Assembly: GCA_015680685.1 (NCBI GenBank)
Contig: MNCI01030643.1
Coordinates: 313,279-377,278 of the forward strand
Source of the DNA: Gnetum montanum
Lineage: Eukaryota; Streptophyta; Gnetopsida; Gnetales; Gnetaceae
Direction of reading: 5' to 3'
DNA length: 64,000 nt
A model generated the notes under the pieces. It ran no database searches, had not been told where the DNA came from, and saw only the letters and a program-made list of their open reading frames with translations. How positions within the stretch are numbered: position 1 is the first letter of the stretch; every line of letters begins with the position of its first letter. The position numbers were made by a program, and so were the translations under genes. Below, piece after piece: positions 23,044-34,368 of the stretch.

Positions 23044-24553
23044 TATACCATCTGAGATCGTCGATGCAAGGTTGGAATGAAACAAACACCGAGAGATCTA
23101 TAGACAGGCACAGAAGACTCTACCTTTGTTTGAGGGTGAGCTGGAACTAACAAAGGTAGAGTACCTTGGGTGGTCTACATGCAGATTAGACAAGGATTTC
23201 CCCAAACGTATGTCAATGTGCAATACGCTGGGTTATGTGTAAATAGTGTAATAAACGTAAATTAGAACGTAAACGTGTAGGAATATAAACAAAGAGGTAA
23301 ATAAGAAGGAATGAAAACTATAACAAATCTTAATCAGAAATGAAGCAACTTTATTGCAAAATGGAGATTACAGTGCACCTGTCTAAACGTAGTTGTGGAT
23401 CTGACACAAGGCAGATGAAGAGCCCCAGTGGATGCGGAGGAATGATGGTATGCTAGTTTGGACTACAAGCCTAGCGTGAAGGCTGTATGGTCAACGTGTA
23501 GGGTAGAATTCTAGTGTGCAAGGTCAGCATTTTCCAATCGTCTCTTAATGTGATTATTATTATTTTTTATCCTCTCTTTTTTTTGGGTAGATAATTGGGG
23601 TTTTTATAGGTTTTAGGGCATGAAACTCAGATTTGGAGTGGTATGAGTAGCCGTTGATGAGAAAATTTTGGGTCGGATGATATGTGGTCGCATTGCCCGA
23701 GTATAAAGAATATTACAACTATACAATATGTTGCATGCTAGTGTGTGCATGTTGGACATGTGAACCCAGCGTACAGACTTGACCAACATAAAAGAATTAA
23801 ACTTTACAAATGAACACTACTATTATAACATAAGATCTTGAACTTGGCCCTTGGATTTGAGCTTTGGTATCATGAGAATGCTGCCTGTGGATTTTCAGCT
23901 CTTAGCCCTTAGCCTAACATGGTCTTGGAAGGCTTCAAGTGGTGTATGCTTTTCTGCGTGCTAGGAGTACATGCTAGGCATGCAGGTCAGTGTGCTGGTT
24001 GGCTGAATCATCTGATCGACCTCGCTTTTGGTTGTGCACACTGGGCATGCAGAGTATGTATGCTTAACATATAGGTCATGGAAGTGCATCATTTTGAGGT
24101 TGAATCTTCATTTTGGGGAGACTGAGATGATGCCTGATAATTTCCTTGCCTCTGAGAGTCGATTGTAGGTGGAGATATGGTTCTGGGGTGCTTGTTCTGA
24201 GAGATCCTTGATGGTGCACATTGGGCATGCACGTTGGCATGAATGAATGAAAACCCATCATTTGGAACTCAAAATTTGATTTTCAAGTGCCTGAGAGCTA
24301 CTGGGGACCCTGGTGAAGGTCCTAGGAGGTCCATACACTCAATTTTGGCATGTTTTGGCTCATTTTTGGTGCCCAAAAGTTGTTGCATGCTGAGCGTGCA
24401 AGAAGTATACTTAGTTAAAACTTTTACTTGCCTAATTCAACTCAGTTTGATGCTATCTGTAAAGTTTGCAAGTTTCGGTCATGTTGGGAAGCATCATGAC
24501 TTAGCTCGATTTCTTGTCTAAAAGTGTTAGGTCTAGATTTTTGTGGTGTTTCA
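23044..24553 (-). repeat. E2 5' LTR
   Basis: 1510 bp, partner of 6094-7691. Its inner end reads TATACC rather than TGTACC (G to A). The promoter TATA box on the - strand is near 23597-23606. The 20-bp palindrome of the partner is decayed here (near 23735-23752). The right end TTTCA is followed by the target duplication. Confidence 0.9.
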
Positions 24554-24558
24554 GCTTG
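24554..24558. repeat. Target-site duplication of E2, right copy (GCTTG)
   Basis: Identical to 6089-6093. On removal of E2 and one copy the E1 gag reads ...ASKDSAY, as in E4 (TSKDLAY). Confidence 0.92.
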
Positions 24559-26273
24559 CCTAGGCCACATCCTGTATACTCTTAGTCTAAGCAAAGGCTT
24601 AACTAAGAGTGTGAGGGATGAGGTAGTATAGTTTATACTTGATAAAGTCATTCATTACACCCTTGAAGATGGTCAACAAGTGGACCTCCACGATGGGCTC
24701 ACGGATTTCGTTAAGGGTCATGCTCCAATGCTGGATGAATTTCTGGACTGGTTCCAGAGGCTCCTGCTTCACGCTCATCAATTGGTCCAGCGTGGTTTTT
24801 GCCTTTAGGTTGTACTTGAAGCATGTCATGAACTAGGTGAAAAGCTCCTCTAGAGTTGAAATGGATGAGCATGGTAGCGCGCGATACCAATCTAAGGCTC
24901 TCCCGGCTGGGGACATAGAAAAAACACAAATGATTGTGTGTGGCCATTGTTGCAACAGGAGAGACTCATACCTAAAGGTAACTAGATGTGTGTTGGGATC
25001 CCCCTCCCCATCGTACTTCGTGAAGTGGGGGAGAGACATCCCTGGGGTAACATCAGAGCAGGGATTGCAGGGCTGATGGGGTCATCTTGATAAAAGTTCA
25101 TGACTTGTACCATGTTAGACCCGACAACCTTTAGGCATTTTATTTCCTCGGTGAGGGTTTAGATAAGTTGGAACGCTTGATCCAAACCTTGCAATGGTGT
25201 GGGTAGTTGCAGAACTGTTGAGGCAACCCCCACCTGTGGAATGGCGGGGGTGGTGGTGTGACCCATCGGTAGTACCATTGGGGTAGCCCCTGCAAGTGGT
25301 TCTGCTTGCACTATCCACCACCCGGTAGGTGGTGCGGTTGTAGCAGCAACCGCGGGTTGTGCTACCGGATAGATCGCTTGTGTTGCTAGCGGAAGAGACC
25401 ATAACCCCATGTTAGGTTTTATCATTTGCAGGGTTTGGTAGGTCTGGGGGCGAACATAATGAGACATCTGCGATGGTTGTGGAATAGGCGGAGAAGTGAA
25501 TGGGGTGCACCATGTGGAACAAATGTGAATGTAGGAATTGAAATGAAAGTTGCATATGACTACGAAGTAGGTACAGTATGAACATGCAGTAGGGTAGCCA
25601 TGATTGGTGTGTGATGTGCTATAGGAATGGATTGATGAACAGTTTGCGGAGGCATAGTTTCTATAAATGAAATAGGGGAATAAGGGTGTTGATATGCCGT
25701 GAAGGTGACATGGCTACCCATTATGGTTGTAGTTGCAGGATATGGGAGTGTAGGCATGATGACAAAGGGAGCAGTGACAGGAAATGGATTGGCCCAGAAG
25801 GACTAGGTAGGAGGGATAGGAACGAGGTTGATTTGACCTCCCTCATCGGATTGGGAATCGAGTTCCTCCTGTCCATCCTGAAAAGCATAATCCTAGTTAG
25901 AAGTTGTGTCATGTTGCTCCCTAAGCCTAGCCAACTAGATTAGTTGGTCTAGAAGCCTTCGGTTTGCCTATGTCAAAGGTATGGAAGCACTGGGAGTGGG
26001 AAAAAATTCCTTCCCATCGCAGTAAGTGAACTTGAAGCTACATTTTCTTTCGAACTCGTGTACATCTAAAGGAAGGTTTGCCTAGACCTTTGCATAGAGG
26101 AATTTATAGTATTCATGTTGCTGGGCCAAGACCTGAGGTCCTCGATTTTGGATCCTAAGGGATTGACATGTTTCCATCATTGGGTTCAGCGGTTGTTCGG
26201 CACTAGTAATGCCTTGAACCGCCATGGGAAACTCAATGTTGAAGGTATTAGTAGCGATAGTTGCGGAAGTCAT
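24559..26273 (-). pseudogene. E1 gag, N-terminal half
   Basis: Begins at the ATG 26273-26271 (MTSATIATNTF), similar in place to the E4 gag start. On the - strand: LAQQHEYYKFLYAKV, a long Pro/Thr/Gln-rich stretch (25757-25115), the capsid block LPHFTKYDGEGDPNTHLVTFR (near 25030), ALDWYRALP, then LEPVQKFIQHWSMTLNEI and a reading into KSIQDVA at the E2 insertion. It continues at 6088. Frameshifts and stops are frequent. Confidence 0.84.
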
Positions 26274-26703
26274 TGTTACTAAGCTAGACAATTTTGCAAA
26301 TGGAAAAAAGAAAAGAAATCAGAAAGCTAAATAGTTTTACAAATGAGAAAAGCAAAAAATTTGGCAAGCAATAAAAAAAAGACTTTATGTCTTGTAGGGC
26401 TCCCGAGGAATCGTTGAGGTGACCGATCTATATCACACAATGTGTAAACAACCGCAAAAGGGTGTCACATTTACGCTAGTGCACGATAGGGTACAGAACG
26501 CATGCAAGACTACTATAGGATAGGCAGGTTAGCTAGCAACTAGAGGCTTTATGTCCTGTAGGGCTCCCGAGGAACCATCAAGGTGACCAATCTACACCAC
26601 ACGACACTTAAACAACCGCAAAAGGGTGTCACATTTATGCTAATGTGTATCAGGGTGTAGAAGGCTTACAAGACTACCATGACATGCAGAAAGGGCACCA
26701 AAA
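26274..26703 (-). other. E1 5' leader with a 164-bp tandem duplication
   Basis: The unit GGCTTTATGTCCTGTAGGG...CAAAAGGGTGTCACATTTA occurs at 26381-26544 and again at 26545-~26695. E4 has one unit (45070-45230). The leader holds no supported frame. Confidence 0.85.
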
Positions 26704-26722
26704 GGCCTTCCTTCTAGCGCCA
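26704..26722 (-). promoter_or_regulatory. E1 primer-binding site
   Basis: On the - strand TGGCGCTAGAAGGAAGGCC, six bases after the LTR. Same family as the E2 and E4 sites. Confidence 0.8.
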
Positions 26723-26728
26723 GAAAAC

Positions 26729-28323
26729 TGTAGCGACTGAAAACATTGGTGGTTGGAAAGAACATCAAGCGGTTGTCAGTTGTTGACAGTCTCAACCCCA
26801 TTTGCATGGGAGGGCCATGCTGGATGGAATGAAAACAGGGTGCCTGAACAGTTTGGTCAATCAGACAGGGAATTAGTTGATGTCTATATAACCTTTTTCA
26901 ATGTGTGATTTAAAAACGAGATTGATAGCATGAAGTAATGCTTAAATGTAAAAAAACGAATGGAAAGTAGTGTAAAATGCAATAATGAGCAGGAGACAAA
27001 GTAAAACACAATTAGAAAAATGCACCGCTTCAAAGCTATGACCTCGCTCTGTCAAGATGGATACAATCGGTTGCATAGTGTTGAGAAGTGCAGAGATCCC
27101 GAGAGTAACCGAGACATGTAGAGTAAGGTGGCTGTGTGCTTGAACACAGACTCAATCATCAACAATGCGAAGTGCTACCAAGGTGGTAGAGAAGAACATA
27201 ACAGAATGCCAACTGAGAGTGCTAACTATTTACAATGTTAAATAGAAAGCTTACAATGCTCAAGGTTACAGTGCTAACTTTCTGCTTGTCAGCCAACCAA
27301 ATTTGTTAGTCGACCAGATTACCAAGAAATGCTGAAAGGGCTAAAAAGCCAGGGTCTGCGAGAGATAAAAGCTAAGAAAGAAGAAAAAATGTCCAAGAGC
27401 TAGAGATTCCAGAGCTCTTCTAAGCATCATTGATTGGGGTATTTATAGTATCAAGGGCACGTGAAAGATGTGGTTTGGATGCCACGTGCCTTAGGCCTAT
27501 GCTGACCTATCTATGCTGCATGTCCCTGCATGACCATTTGGTAGGCCTGCCATGCCATAATTACAAGCTTGACACATCATAATTATGCTTTCAGAGTAAT
27601 GGTGCAATTATGTGAAGTGCATTGATGTCACGTAACCACTTGCCACGTTTTGCTATGCTTTGTAGCATAGCATGTTTAGCATGGCATAACATCTTGTCAC
27701 GCTATGCTACGCTATGCAGCATAGTGTAGCTGCTGGTTCAAAGAAAAGAATTTGCATTGTATCTTGCTGCATATTGTGGATTTGCTATGCTATGCTATGC
27801 TACATAGCATATCATAGTGTAGCAGCTGTCCTTAGTCGCAAAAAACATTGCCGATTTGCAAACTTTTCCTTTTGCATTGTGAAGCTTGTGAACTTGCTGA
27901 TCTCGCCCTTCAAGTTGCCTTTTTTCACTTTCGTAGAATTGCTACGCCTTATTGCGCGATGTAGCTTAGTGTAGTGTAGCAACAAACATGGCCTATTTTT
28001 TGCCAAGTTCACCACTTTTTGATGGAAGAAGACATTGCCAAAGGACTTGAAGTCGGGCAAGGGGACTGGTTGTCCATCTTTTGCTATGCTGTGCTACACT
28101 GCGTAGCATAGCATAGCGTAGCAGTGTGCTTATGAATATGTCTTTTGAAGTTTGCTATGCTACACGGTGTAGTGTAGCGTAGTAAGACTCCTTGACTTAG
28201 AAAACTTGCTGAAGCAGACAATCTGAAAATTATAGCATCCATCTCTTGAAGAACTGTCGTAATGCTATGCGAATTGCAAAGACTTGGTGAAGCAAGAATG
28301 CCTTTGAATTTTGGAGTGTTTCA
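26729..28323 (-). repeat. E1 5' LTR
   Basis: 1595 bp, TGTAGCGACTG...AGTGTTTCA. Homologous to but diverged from the E4 LTRs. The - strand TATA box is near 27439-27448. U3 (28323 to ~27450) holds several TAGC-type hairpins (27655-27735, 27780-27830, 28080-28125, 28150-28180). The outer flank at 28324 is CTAAG; the other copy would be outside the window. Confidence 0.85.
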
Positions 28324-28357
28324 CTAAGCACATTGATAATTTTATTCATTTTCCAAA

Positions 28358-29051
28358 ATGTCTTCTTCTTCCAAGAGATGTGAAGATGTCAAACTGTTGA
28401 TCCCATAGGAGTGCAAAGTGGTATATATTCATCCAGATGAGTATGCACTAAACTTCACCTTCATCCTACATATGGAGGGAAACATTGTCTTGCCTCCTAA
28501 TTGATCTATACCTGGGATGCTTCTTTAAACTCTTAAGAAGTTGGACATCTCATATATTCATGAAAAATACATTATGGATGGTTGTGACACTCGGGACTAC
28601 TATCCCACTAAAACACAATGCAGGTGAGATAAACATAAGGAGAAGCTACATGAGGCTATGAAGGGAAAACATTATACTAATCCCTTATTCCTACTAGATC
28701 AAAATAAAAATGAGGATCCTCCCTTTGAAGGTTCTGAACATGAAGATTCTCTAGCCCCTATTATTGGTGACAAGGGTATGACCTTGAACCTATGGTCCAC
28801 GATTCATAAATTAGGTTCAAAAAAGAGTGATAGTGAAGGCAGGGACTTGGGTAGACATCACAATAGTAAGGGATCTAAGGATGGTGGTCATAATGAGCAA
28901 AAAAGTGGTGGTAGACACCACATTGGCAATGGTGGTCCACCTTCTCCTCCATCCTCTTCATATGATTCCAAACATTCCTCTTCATTTGCTAGTTCTCATA
29001 GAAGCTATCAATGAAATAATCATGATGAAGGTAATCAACAAGACAACAATG
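28358..29051 (+). pseudogene. E5 (Athila-like) gag, 5' part, cut by E4
   Basis: On the + strand, ATG at 28358 (MSSSSKRCEDVK). The frame carries a few stops up to 28657, then is open to 29011 (KGKHYTNPLFLLDQNKNEDPP, a His/Gly/Ser-rich stretch GGHNEQKSGGRHHIGNGG, a Ser-rich run). It reaches DNNDS at the E4 insertion and continues in frame at 47079 (EGHQD...). Only 34 bases separate the ATG from the E1 LTR. The family call rests on the downstream pol. Confidence 0.72.
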
Positions 29052-29056
29052 ATAGT
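29052..29056. repeat. Target-site duplication of E4, left copy (ATAGT)
   Basis: ATAGT precedes the LTR TG. The right copy at 47074-47078 is ACAGT, one transition different. Confidence 0.8.
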
Positions 29057-30930
29057 TGTAACGACCAAAAATGTTAGTGGTTGGAACACCGAGAGGTTGT
29101 TGGGTGAACAGTTTAACCTTGGATCTGTATGAGGGCTATGCTGGAGAGAAATGGAAGTGGGATGCCCTGAATAGTCTGGTTGATGAAAAAGGAACTTAAA
29201 CAATGTATCTTAACCTTTCGTAAATGTTTGTTTCGAAAGCAAGACATGCGAAGTAAATCAATGATCGACAAATGTAAAATGGTGAAAATAATGTAAAAAT
29301 AATGATGACATTAAGCAAACAACAAAAAAGATTTGGGTGAGAGAGTGCACCACCCCAAAGGTTGCAGATTTGATCCTTTTCCTTATTTGAAAGGTGTACA
29401 ACAAGTTATGCAACACTGGAGAGGCACTGCTTTGACCGAACAGTATAGTCACAAGTCTTCTACTTGCTACTCTGTTTGCTAAGATGCCAAAATACCTAAC
29501 TCACAAAGGGATGCTTGAAGCCAACTAGAGAACTCAAAGATAACCAAAATGCTCAAAAAAATTCCAACTATGCTCTCTGAAAGCCAACTGAAAAGCCAAC
29601 TACACCAAAAAGCCAAATCTTTTTGCCAAAAATCCAACCAAGAAGCCAACCTCTGTAGTGTTGTTTGTTGGGATATTTATAGGACCAGGAATAGAAGAGA
29701 AATATGGTCTGGATGCCACATGTCTTGGGCCCTACAAGGTGCTAACATGCTCATACCATGTAGGTATGCGATGATAGATGTGAAATTTGTTATACTTTGA
29801 CCATACTACCAAAACTGCATGTGCCAAAATCCAGTGTGTTAATAATGTAAGAAAAATGGAGCCTATGCTCTAGGACTATATCTTCCCTACTCTTACAAGC
29901 AGGGTCAAGCGTAGGAACAATTTTTTAGGAGTTGACCAGGGGGATGTAAAATGGAGTAAGATTGCAGATTCTGCCAAGGAGATGCCAGAGTGAGAAAAAT
30001 TATTGACAAAAAGTTCTAGAGCTACCTGAAGACGTCTTGATGCTTCTGTGCTAGTGTTGCACTACTCACGCTATTGAACACATTGGTGTAGCATAAGTAG
30101 CTACTTGCTATGTTGTGCTACGCTATGTAGCGTATAATAGCATAGCCATTGGTCTTGATAGAAATTTGTGTAGGAGCTGAAAAGCATTTTGTCTAAGGCT
30201 TAGTTAGGCTAACAACTACAACTTTTGTCTTTCATGTCGGAGAGCTTTTGGGACTTGCTAGGTTCATGTTTGGAATACTTTTTTTGTCTTTGCATTGTTG
30301 CTATGCTATGCTACGTTATGTAGCATAGCACAGCGTAGCAGCCAATGTACCTTGCTTCTTTGTTCAATCCACCATTTTCTAGTAAGAAACTTTGCTCGAG
30401 GCCTAAGGGCTAAGCAAGGTGACTAGTTTTGGATGCTGAACTATTGCCAAGTGCAATTTTCTTATTGGAATCACTTGGCAAGATGGGCCTTTCTTCCTTG
30501 GCTTTGCTACACTGTGCTATGCTACATAGCATAGCATAGTGTAGCACCTTGTGTTGACTAAATTTTGACTTGCCTTACAATCATTCTATCACTTTGCATT
30601 TGGATGCTTAAGTAGCTATCTTTCAAGGCTTGCTATGCTGCATAGCGTAGCAGATTTCTTCACTAGAAAACTTGCTGAACTATTTTGCTCATCCCAAACC
30701 CTTTTGACAACTCCTAGCATGGTCTCTAGGTAGACTATTAGCTAGGTCAATTGTCCAGTTGGGCAAGCTAGAGAGTCCGACGAGCCTATCAGCCATGGAG
30801 ATAGAAAAATTACTAGACTTGATAGTCTATCTTCAGTATGAACCATCATGACGTTGCACTTGTAAAAGTCCTTACCTAAATTCTAAGACTTTGCTGAAGC
30901 ATCAGGGTCCTGAAATTTTATGGAGTTTCA
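29057..30930 (-). repeat. E4 3' LTR
   Basis: 1874 bp, TGTAACGACC...GAGTTTCA. On the - strand the TATA box is near 29669-29678. U3 holds TAGC-type hairpins: 30100-30145, 30298-30345 and 30503-30547, the last with 19-bp arms (one G-T pair) and a 2-nt loop, plus a smaller one near 30630-30655. Confidence 0.9.
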
Positions 30931-30983
30931 CTTACCCCTCTTTGTTGATGTCTAGAGGATCTTCCTGATAAACATCGATAAAG
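30931..30983 (-). promoter_or_regulatory. E4 polypurine tract with adjoining hairpin
   Basis: On the - strand AAAGAGGGGTAAG precedes the LTR. Arms 30940-30951 and 30972-30983 pair over 12 bp with two G-T pairs. Against E2, the stem GAC/GTC is GAT/ATC here, a compensated change. Confidence 0.75.
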
Positions 30984-32299
30984 AATACGAAACACCATGC
31001 TGGATAAGACACCAACATCACTCTCCAGTGGTTTCTCAGATGTTGCTTTGCTTTGCTTGGGAGTGTTAGGATAGTTGTGCAGGAAAAAGGAGGAAAAGGA
31101 TGGATTTGAGGGGACAGGTTCAAGAAAATGAAAGATGAAATGTAGGATGGTCCCTCGTTAGAGTGCTTGTGAGGGAATTTGCACACATGCACATCTTTCT
31201 TTTGCTAGCTTTTGACCTCTCGTCATTGTAAAATAGCTGATGTGCCATTTGTTTTGGGCACACGCTCTTTTTTTTCTTACTCTTTTACATTTTTGTGCTT
31301 TTCTTTTGGTGTTTAGGCATGTTCACTTGCAAATAACCTTCTTGTTATAGGACAGGTGTTTCCTCCCCAAGATGAGTTGTGTTACATCTATGTGGGGATT
31401 TGGCCTGCCTATAGATGCTTCCCATGCAGCAAGTTGCATTACGCGCATCATGGATGTTGTGATTGAGCATATGGGAGGGCTTTACATGCATTGAGAAAGC
31501 TTGTAAAAGAGGTGTGAAAAGGGAAACTATGGGTGTAAGAAACAAGGTAATGAAGGTTAAGAGGAAGGGTTAGATGTGCACTACCAAGTAGCTGAGCTAG
31601 TCAGAGCGATCACCTCGGAACACTATAGTGTCCTGTCCTCCTAGCGAAATGAATCCCTGACCGATGCCATCTCGACCCGTATCTTGCAAGTGCAACAAAA
31701 AGCAGGCTAGAGAAATGTGACCATGAAATGAATTTAGGAAAAGGTCTCACTTTCTTTAGACACCATTGAAGTGGCAGGCATTGTTGCTGAGGCTTGCGAC
31801 ATCTAGAGTAGGAAGGCCAGCAGTGATTCTGGCAACGGTAGACTGAAGGGGTTGACACAGAGGGGGCAAGGAGTTGCAGCGATGCAAGTGCTTAGGAGTT
31901 CTTGTCCAAGGCAAACATCATGCAGTTCAATTGTAAGCATAGAGGCCTAATAGCTAAATGTATATTGAGCTTGGATGATGGAAGGGGCTGGAGGATAGAA
32001 ACTTTGTGGTTAGGCCACAATAGTGCTAGGACTCTAGCAGCAGGCACTGATGACAAAAGCTACTACCAGGGAAACTGGCTATGGTGGCGGTAGCTTTGGA
32101 AGGTTAGCAAGATGTCAGATGACATCTCCGGAGGATCAACAAGATGCTATGGGTGCTAACATAGCATATGTTCCAGAGGATGTTCTCTTATCATTGTGAA
32201 CTATGTTCTAGAATTGCAACACCCCACCCCATGTCAGCATTGTGCATGCTTTCTTATTTATAAGGGCATGGATGCAGGCTGGGAATTTTGTGTCGCAAA
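30984..32299. other. E4 3' spacer
   Basis: About 1.3 kb, matching E2 7746-8828 in place. T-runs occur near 31265. No frame shared with E2. A - strand frame at 31345-31545 and others are short and unsupported. Confidence 0.5.
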
Positions 32300-32545
32300 C
32301 CTAGTTTAAGGTCCTAGTAGATCATCAGATGTACTGGTTTAAGGTCCCAACAGACCGCAATGTGATAGTTTAAGGTCCTAGCATACCATTGTGCTAGTTT
32401 ATCATCGTAGTGGATGGTGGATGGGCCCGTTTAACGTCTTAGTGGATGGTCTATGCCAGTGTTATGTCATAGCAGATGATCTATGCCAGTTTATAGTCAT
32501 GGTAGACTATCTATACCATTTTATAGTCATAGCAGACTATGGATG
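32300..32545. repeat. Hairpin array c3 of E4
   Basis: Eight units. Clear hairpins: near 32311 GGTC/GATC (one G-T), 32343-32356 GGTC-CCAACA-GACC, near 32400 ATCATC-GTAGTG-GATGGT (one G-T), 32493-32510 ATAGTC-ATGGTA-GACTAT, 32523-32540 ATAGTC-ATAGCA-GACTAT. Three others are weaker. Lies directly after the integrase stop. Confidence 0.87.
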
Positions 32546-32562
32546 CTTACCTTGCTTCTGCA

Positions 32563-33660
32563 TCAGACGTAGTATGGCTTGAGGTACAAATGGTTCACTC
32601 GATTTGCAAACTCCCTACCATCCATGTCTACCAGTTTGAAGGCTCCATTCTCATAAGCTTTTGTGACTATGAATGGACCTTACCAATTTACTAAAAACTT
32701 GTTTGAATGCTCATAGATAGCTTTGAGGACTAGGTCCTCCTTTTTGATTAGTTGTCGATTTGGGTTGAACTTATGCTTTTGCCACTGCTTGTCTTGATAT
32801 CATTAGATATGACCTAGTGTTTGTGCACGCTCTTCCTCTAGGGAGTTAAGGTCGATGATCCTTGACTCGTTGTTCTAGGATTTATTCATGATGCTTGAAA
32901 GGATCATTCACAGTGACGGTACCTACAATTCAAGAGGTAACACTGCTTCAAATCTGTAAACTAGGCTATAGGGAGTCTTACCTGTAGTCGTTCTGCATGT
33001 CATATGGTAGGCCCACAACATGTAGAGGATTTGCTCATGTCATCACCTTTTGTTGTTGCTAAGAATTATTTTAAGCAAGTTGATGATGGCCTTGTTTGTT
33101 ACCTCTGCCTAACCATTTGCCTATGGGTAGTATGACGACAAAAAGGATTGCTTAATGCCAAGGTTGCTACAAAAGGTTTTGGTTTCTGCACTACTAAACT
33201 GTGGCCCATTGTCTATCACAATAGTCATGGGAAGACCAAACCATGTTACTATGTTGTCTAAGATGAAGTGGCAAACATATTGAAATGTGGTTTTCCTAAG
33301 GGGAATAGCCTCTACCCACTTTGTAAAGTACCCAGTGGCAGTGATGATGAAGCTATGTCCTATGGAAGATGTTATGGATCCTATGATATCTAGTCCCCAT
33401 CATTGGAATGGCCATGTGATTTGTGTAGGGTGCAACTTAGTAGGTGAAATGTGTATAAGGTTGGTATGACATTGGCATGTATCATACATCTTAACTTTAG
33501 CAAAGCAATCTCGTTCCATGTAAGGCTAGTAATACCCTAGGTGTCTGATTTTAGCTACCATAGCCCTAGGAGCTATGTGTCCTTCACATAGTCCTTTATG
33601 AACCTCGTTAACAATTTTCTGTGCCTCTTCCCACCAATGAAAGTTAACAATATCCCATCA
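32563..33660 (-). pseudogene. E4 integrase, decayed
   Basis: On the - strand: CQCHTNLIHISPTKLH, WGLDIIGSI, FTKWVEAIPLRKTTF, VIDNGPQFSS (second catalytic Asp present, unlike E2), a broken ANGQAEVTNKA stretch with the Glu, and a C-terminal part ending NRVNHLYLKPYYV with a stop at 32565-32563. The N-terminal zinc-binding part is frameshifted near 33500-33600. Many TAG stops. Confidence 0.84.
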
Positions 33661-34368
33661 AAGGAGTGTTTACATAAAGTATTATCTCCTACAAGGATGT
33701 ACTACCGTGCTCACTTTCGGATTGCATCCTTTTGGGTGGATGTCAAGCCGTGTGGGAGTTCACCATGTTGCAGGTAGGCCTTAATGTTAGCATATCACTC
33801 TTGGGTGTTGGTAGTGCTTATAGAGGCCACATGTACTACTTGAGTGATAGGGTTTGTGCATTCTATTATCGAAGTAGGTAGAGTTGGAAACAAGTGTGGC
33901 AGCACATTTAACACTAGCATGGCTAAGGCACTGGCTATAGTGTTCTCGTTGCATGGCACATGCTGAATGTTTGTCATTGTGAACTATTTCAACAAGTTTT
34001 TGGGAAAATCACAATAAGGCTATAAGTGTGAAGCTTTACAGGCATAGACTTCAGTGATCTTGTTGACAACAAGTCAAGAATCATCTCAGACTACCAAACA
34101 TTGAATCTTTAATTGTTGGACTGCTAAAAGGCCCCTAAGGAGTCCTTCGTACTTAGCTACATTGTTCGTATAAAGGAACATGAAATGGTAAGAAAAAGGT
34201 TGAATGTCCCCTAAGGGTAATGTAATAACTGCAGTAGCACTACTACCTCACATGGTTGAGGCACTGTCGAAACGTAAAGTGACCTCGAAATGCAATGGCA
34301 TAGGGTTGATACTACTATCATGTTCGTCAAGGAATTTGGTTTCTATGGTTGCCTAATCATCAACTGAT
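33661..34368 (-). pseudogene. E4 archaeal-type RNase H and linker
   Basis: The - strand reads LRFDSASTM (Asp kept), TNNVAKYEGLLRGLLA and ASALAMLVLNV, matching the second RNase H of E2. The first RNase H is missing: the frame passes from a short filler after the RT active site straight into this domain. Confidence 0.8.

Larger units (their letters stand above)
6094..24553 (-). mobile_element. E2: complete, degenerate Tat-lineage element inserted in E1 gag
   Basis: 18.46 kb between target duplications. LTRs are 6094-7691 and 23044-24553. On the - strand: PBS 23038-23021, leader, gag from 22551, protease to 18444, hairpin array c1, opposite-strand gene (+) 14200-17764, array c2, pol 12640-9116 with RT, RNase H, archaeal-type RNase H and integrase, array c3, PPT. 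The dual RNase H and the C.YH..NGH.T knuckle style place it in the Tat lineage. LTRs differ at roughly one base in ten in the stretches I compared, mostly transitions, so it is old. Integrase shows a His for the second catalytic Asp. Confidence 0.9.
1..28323 (-). mobile_element. E1: Tat-lineage Ty3/gypsy element, 3' end outside window, interrupted by E2
   Basis: E1 is read on the - strand. Its 5' LTR is 26729-28323, its primer-binding site 26704-26722, its gag 26273 down to 24559 and then 6088 down to ~4870, and its protease ~4870-4122. The opposite-strand gene (1-3627) follows. RT, integrase and the 3' LTR would lie left of base 1. E2 with its target duplication (6089-24553) interrupts it. 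Removing E2 makes the gag reading continuous and collinear with the gag of E4, which proves the two halves belong together. Protease and opposite-strand gene resemble E4 more than E2, so E1 and E4 form one subfamily and E2 another. Frames carry many stops. Confidence 0.88.
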
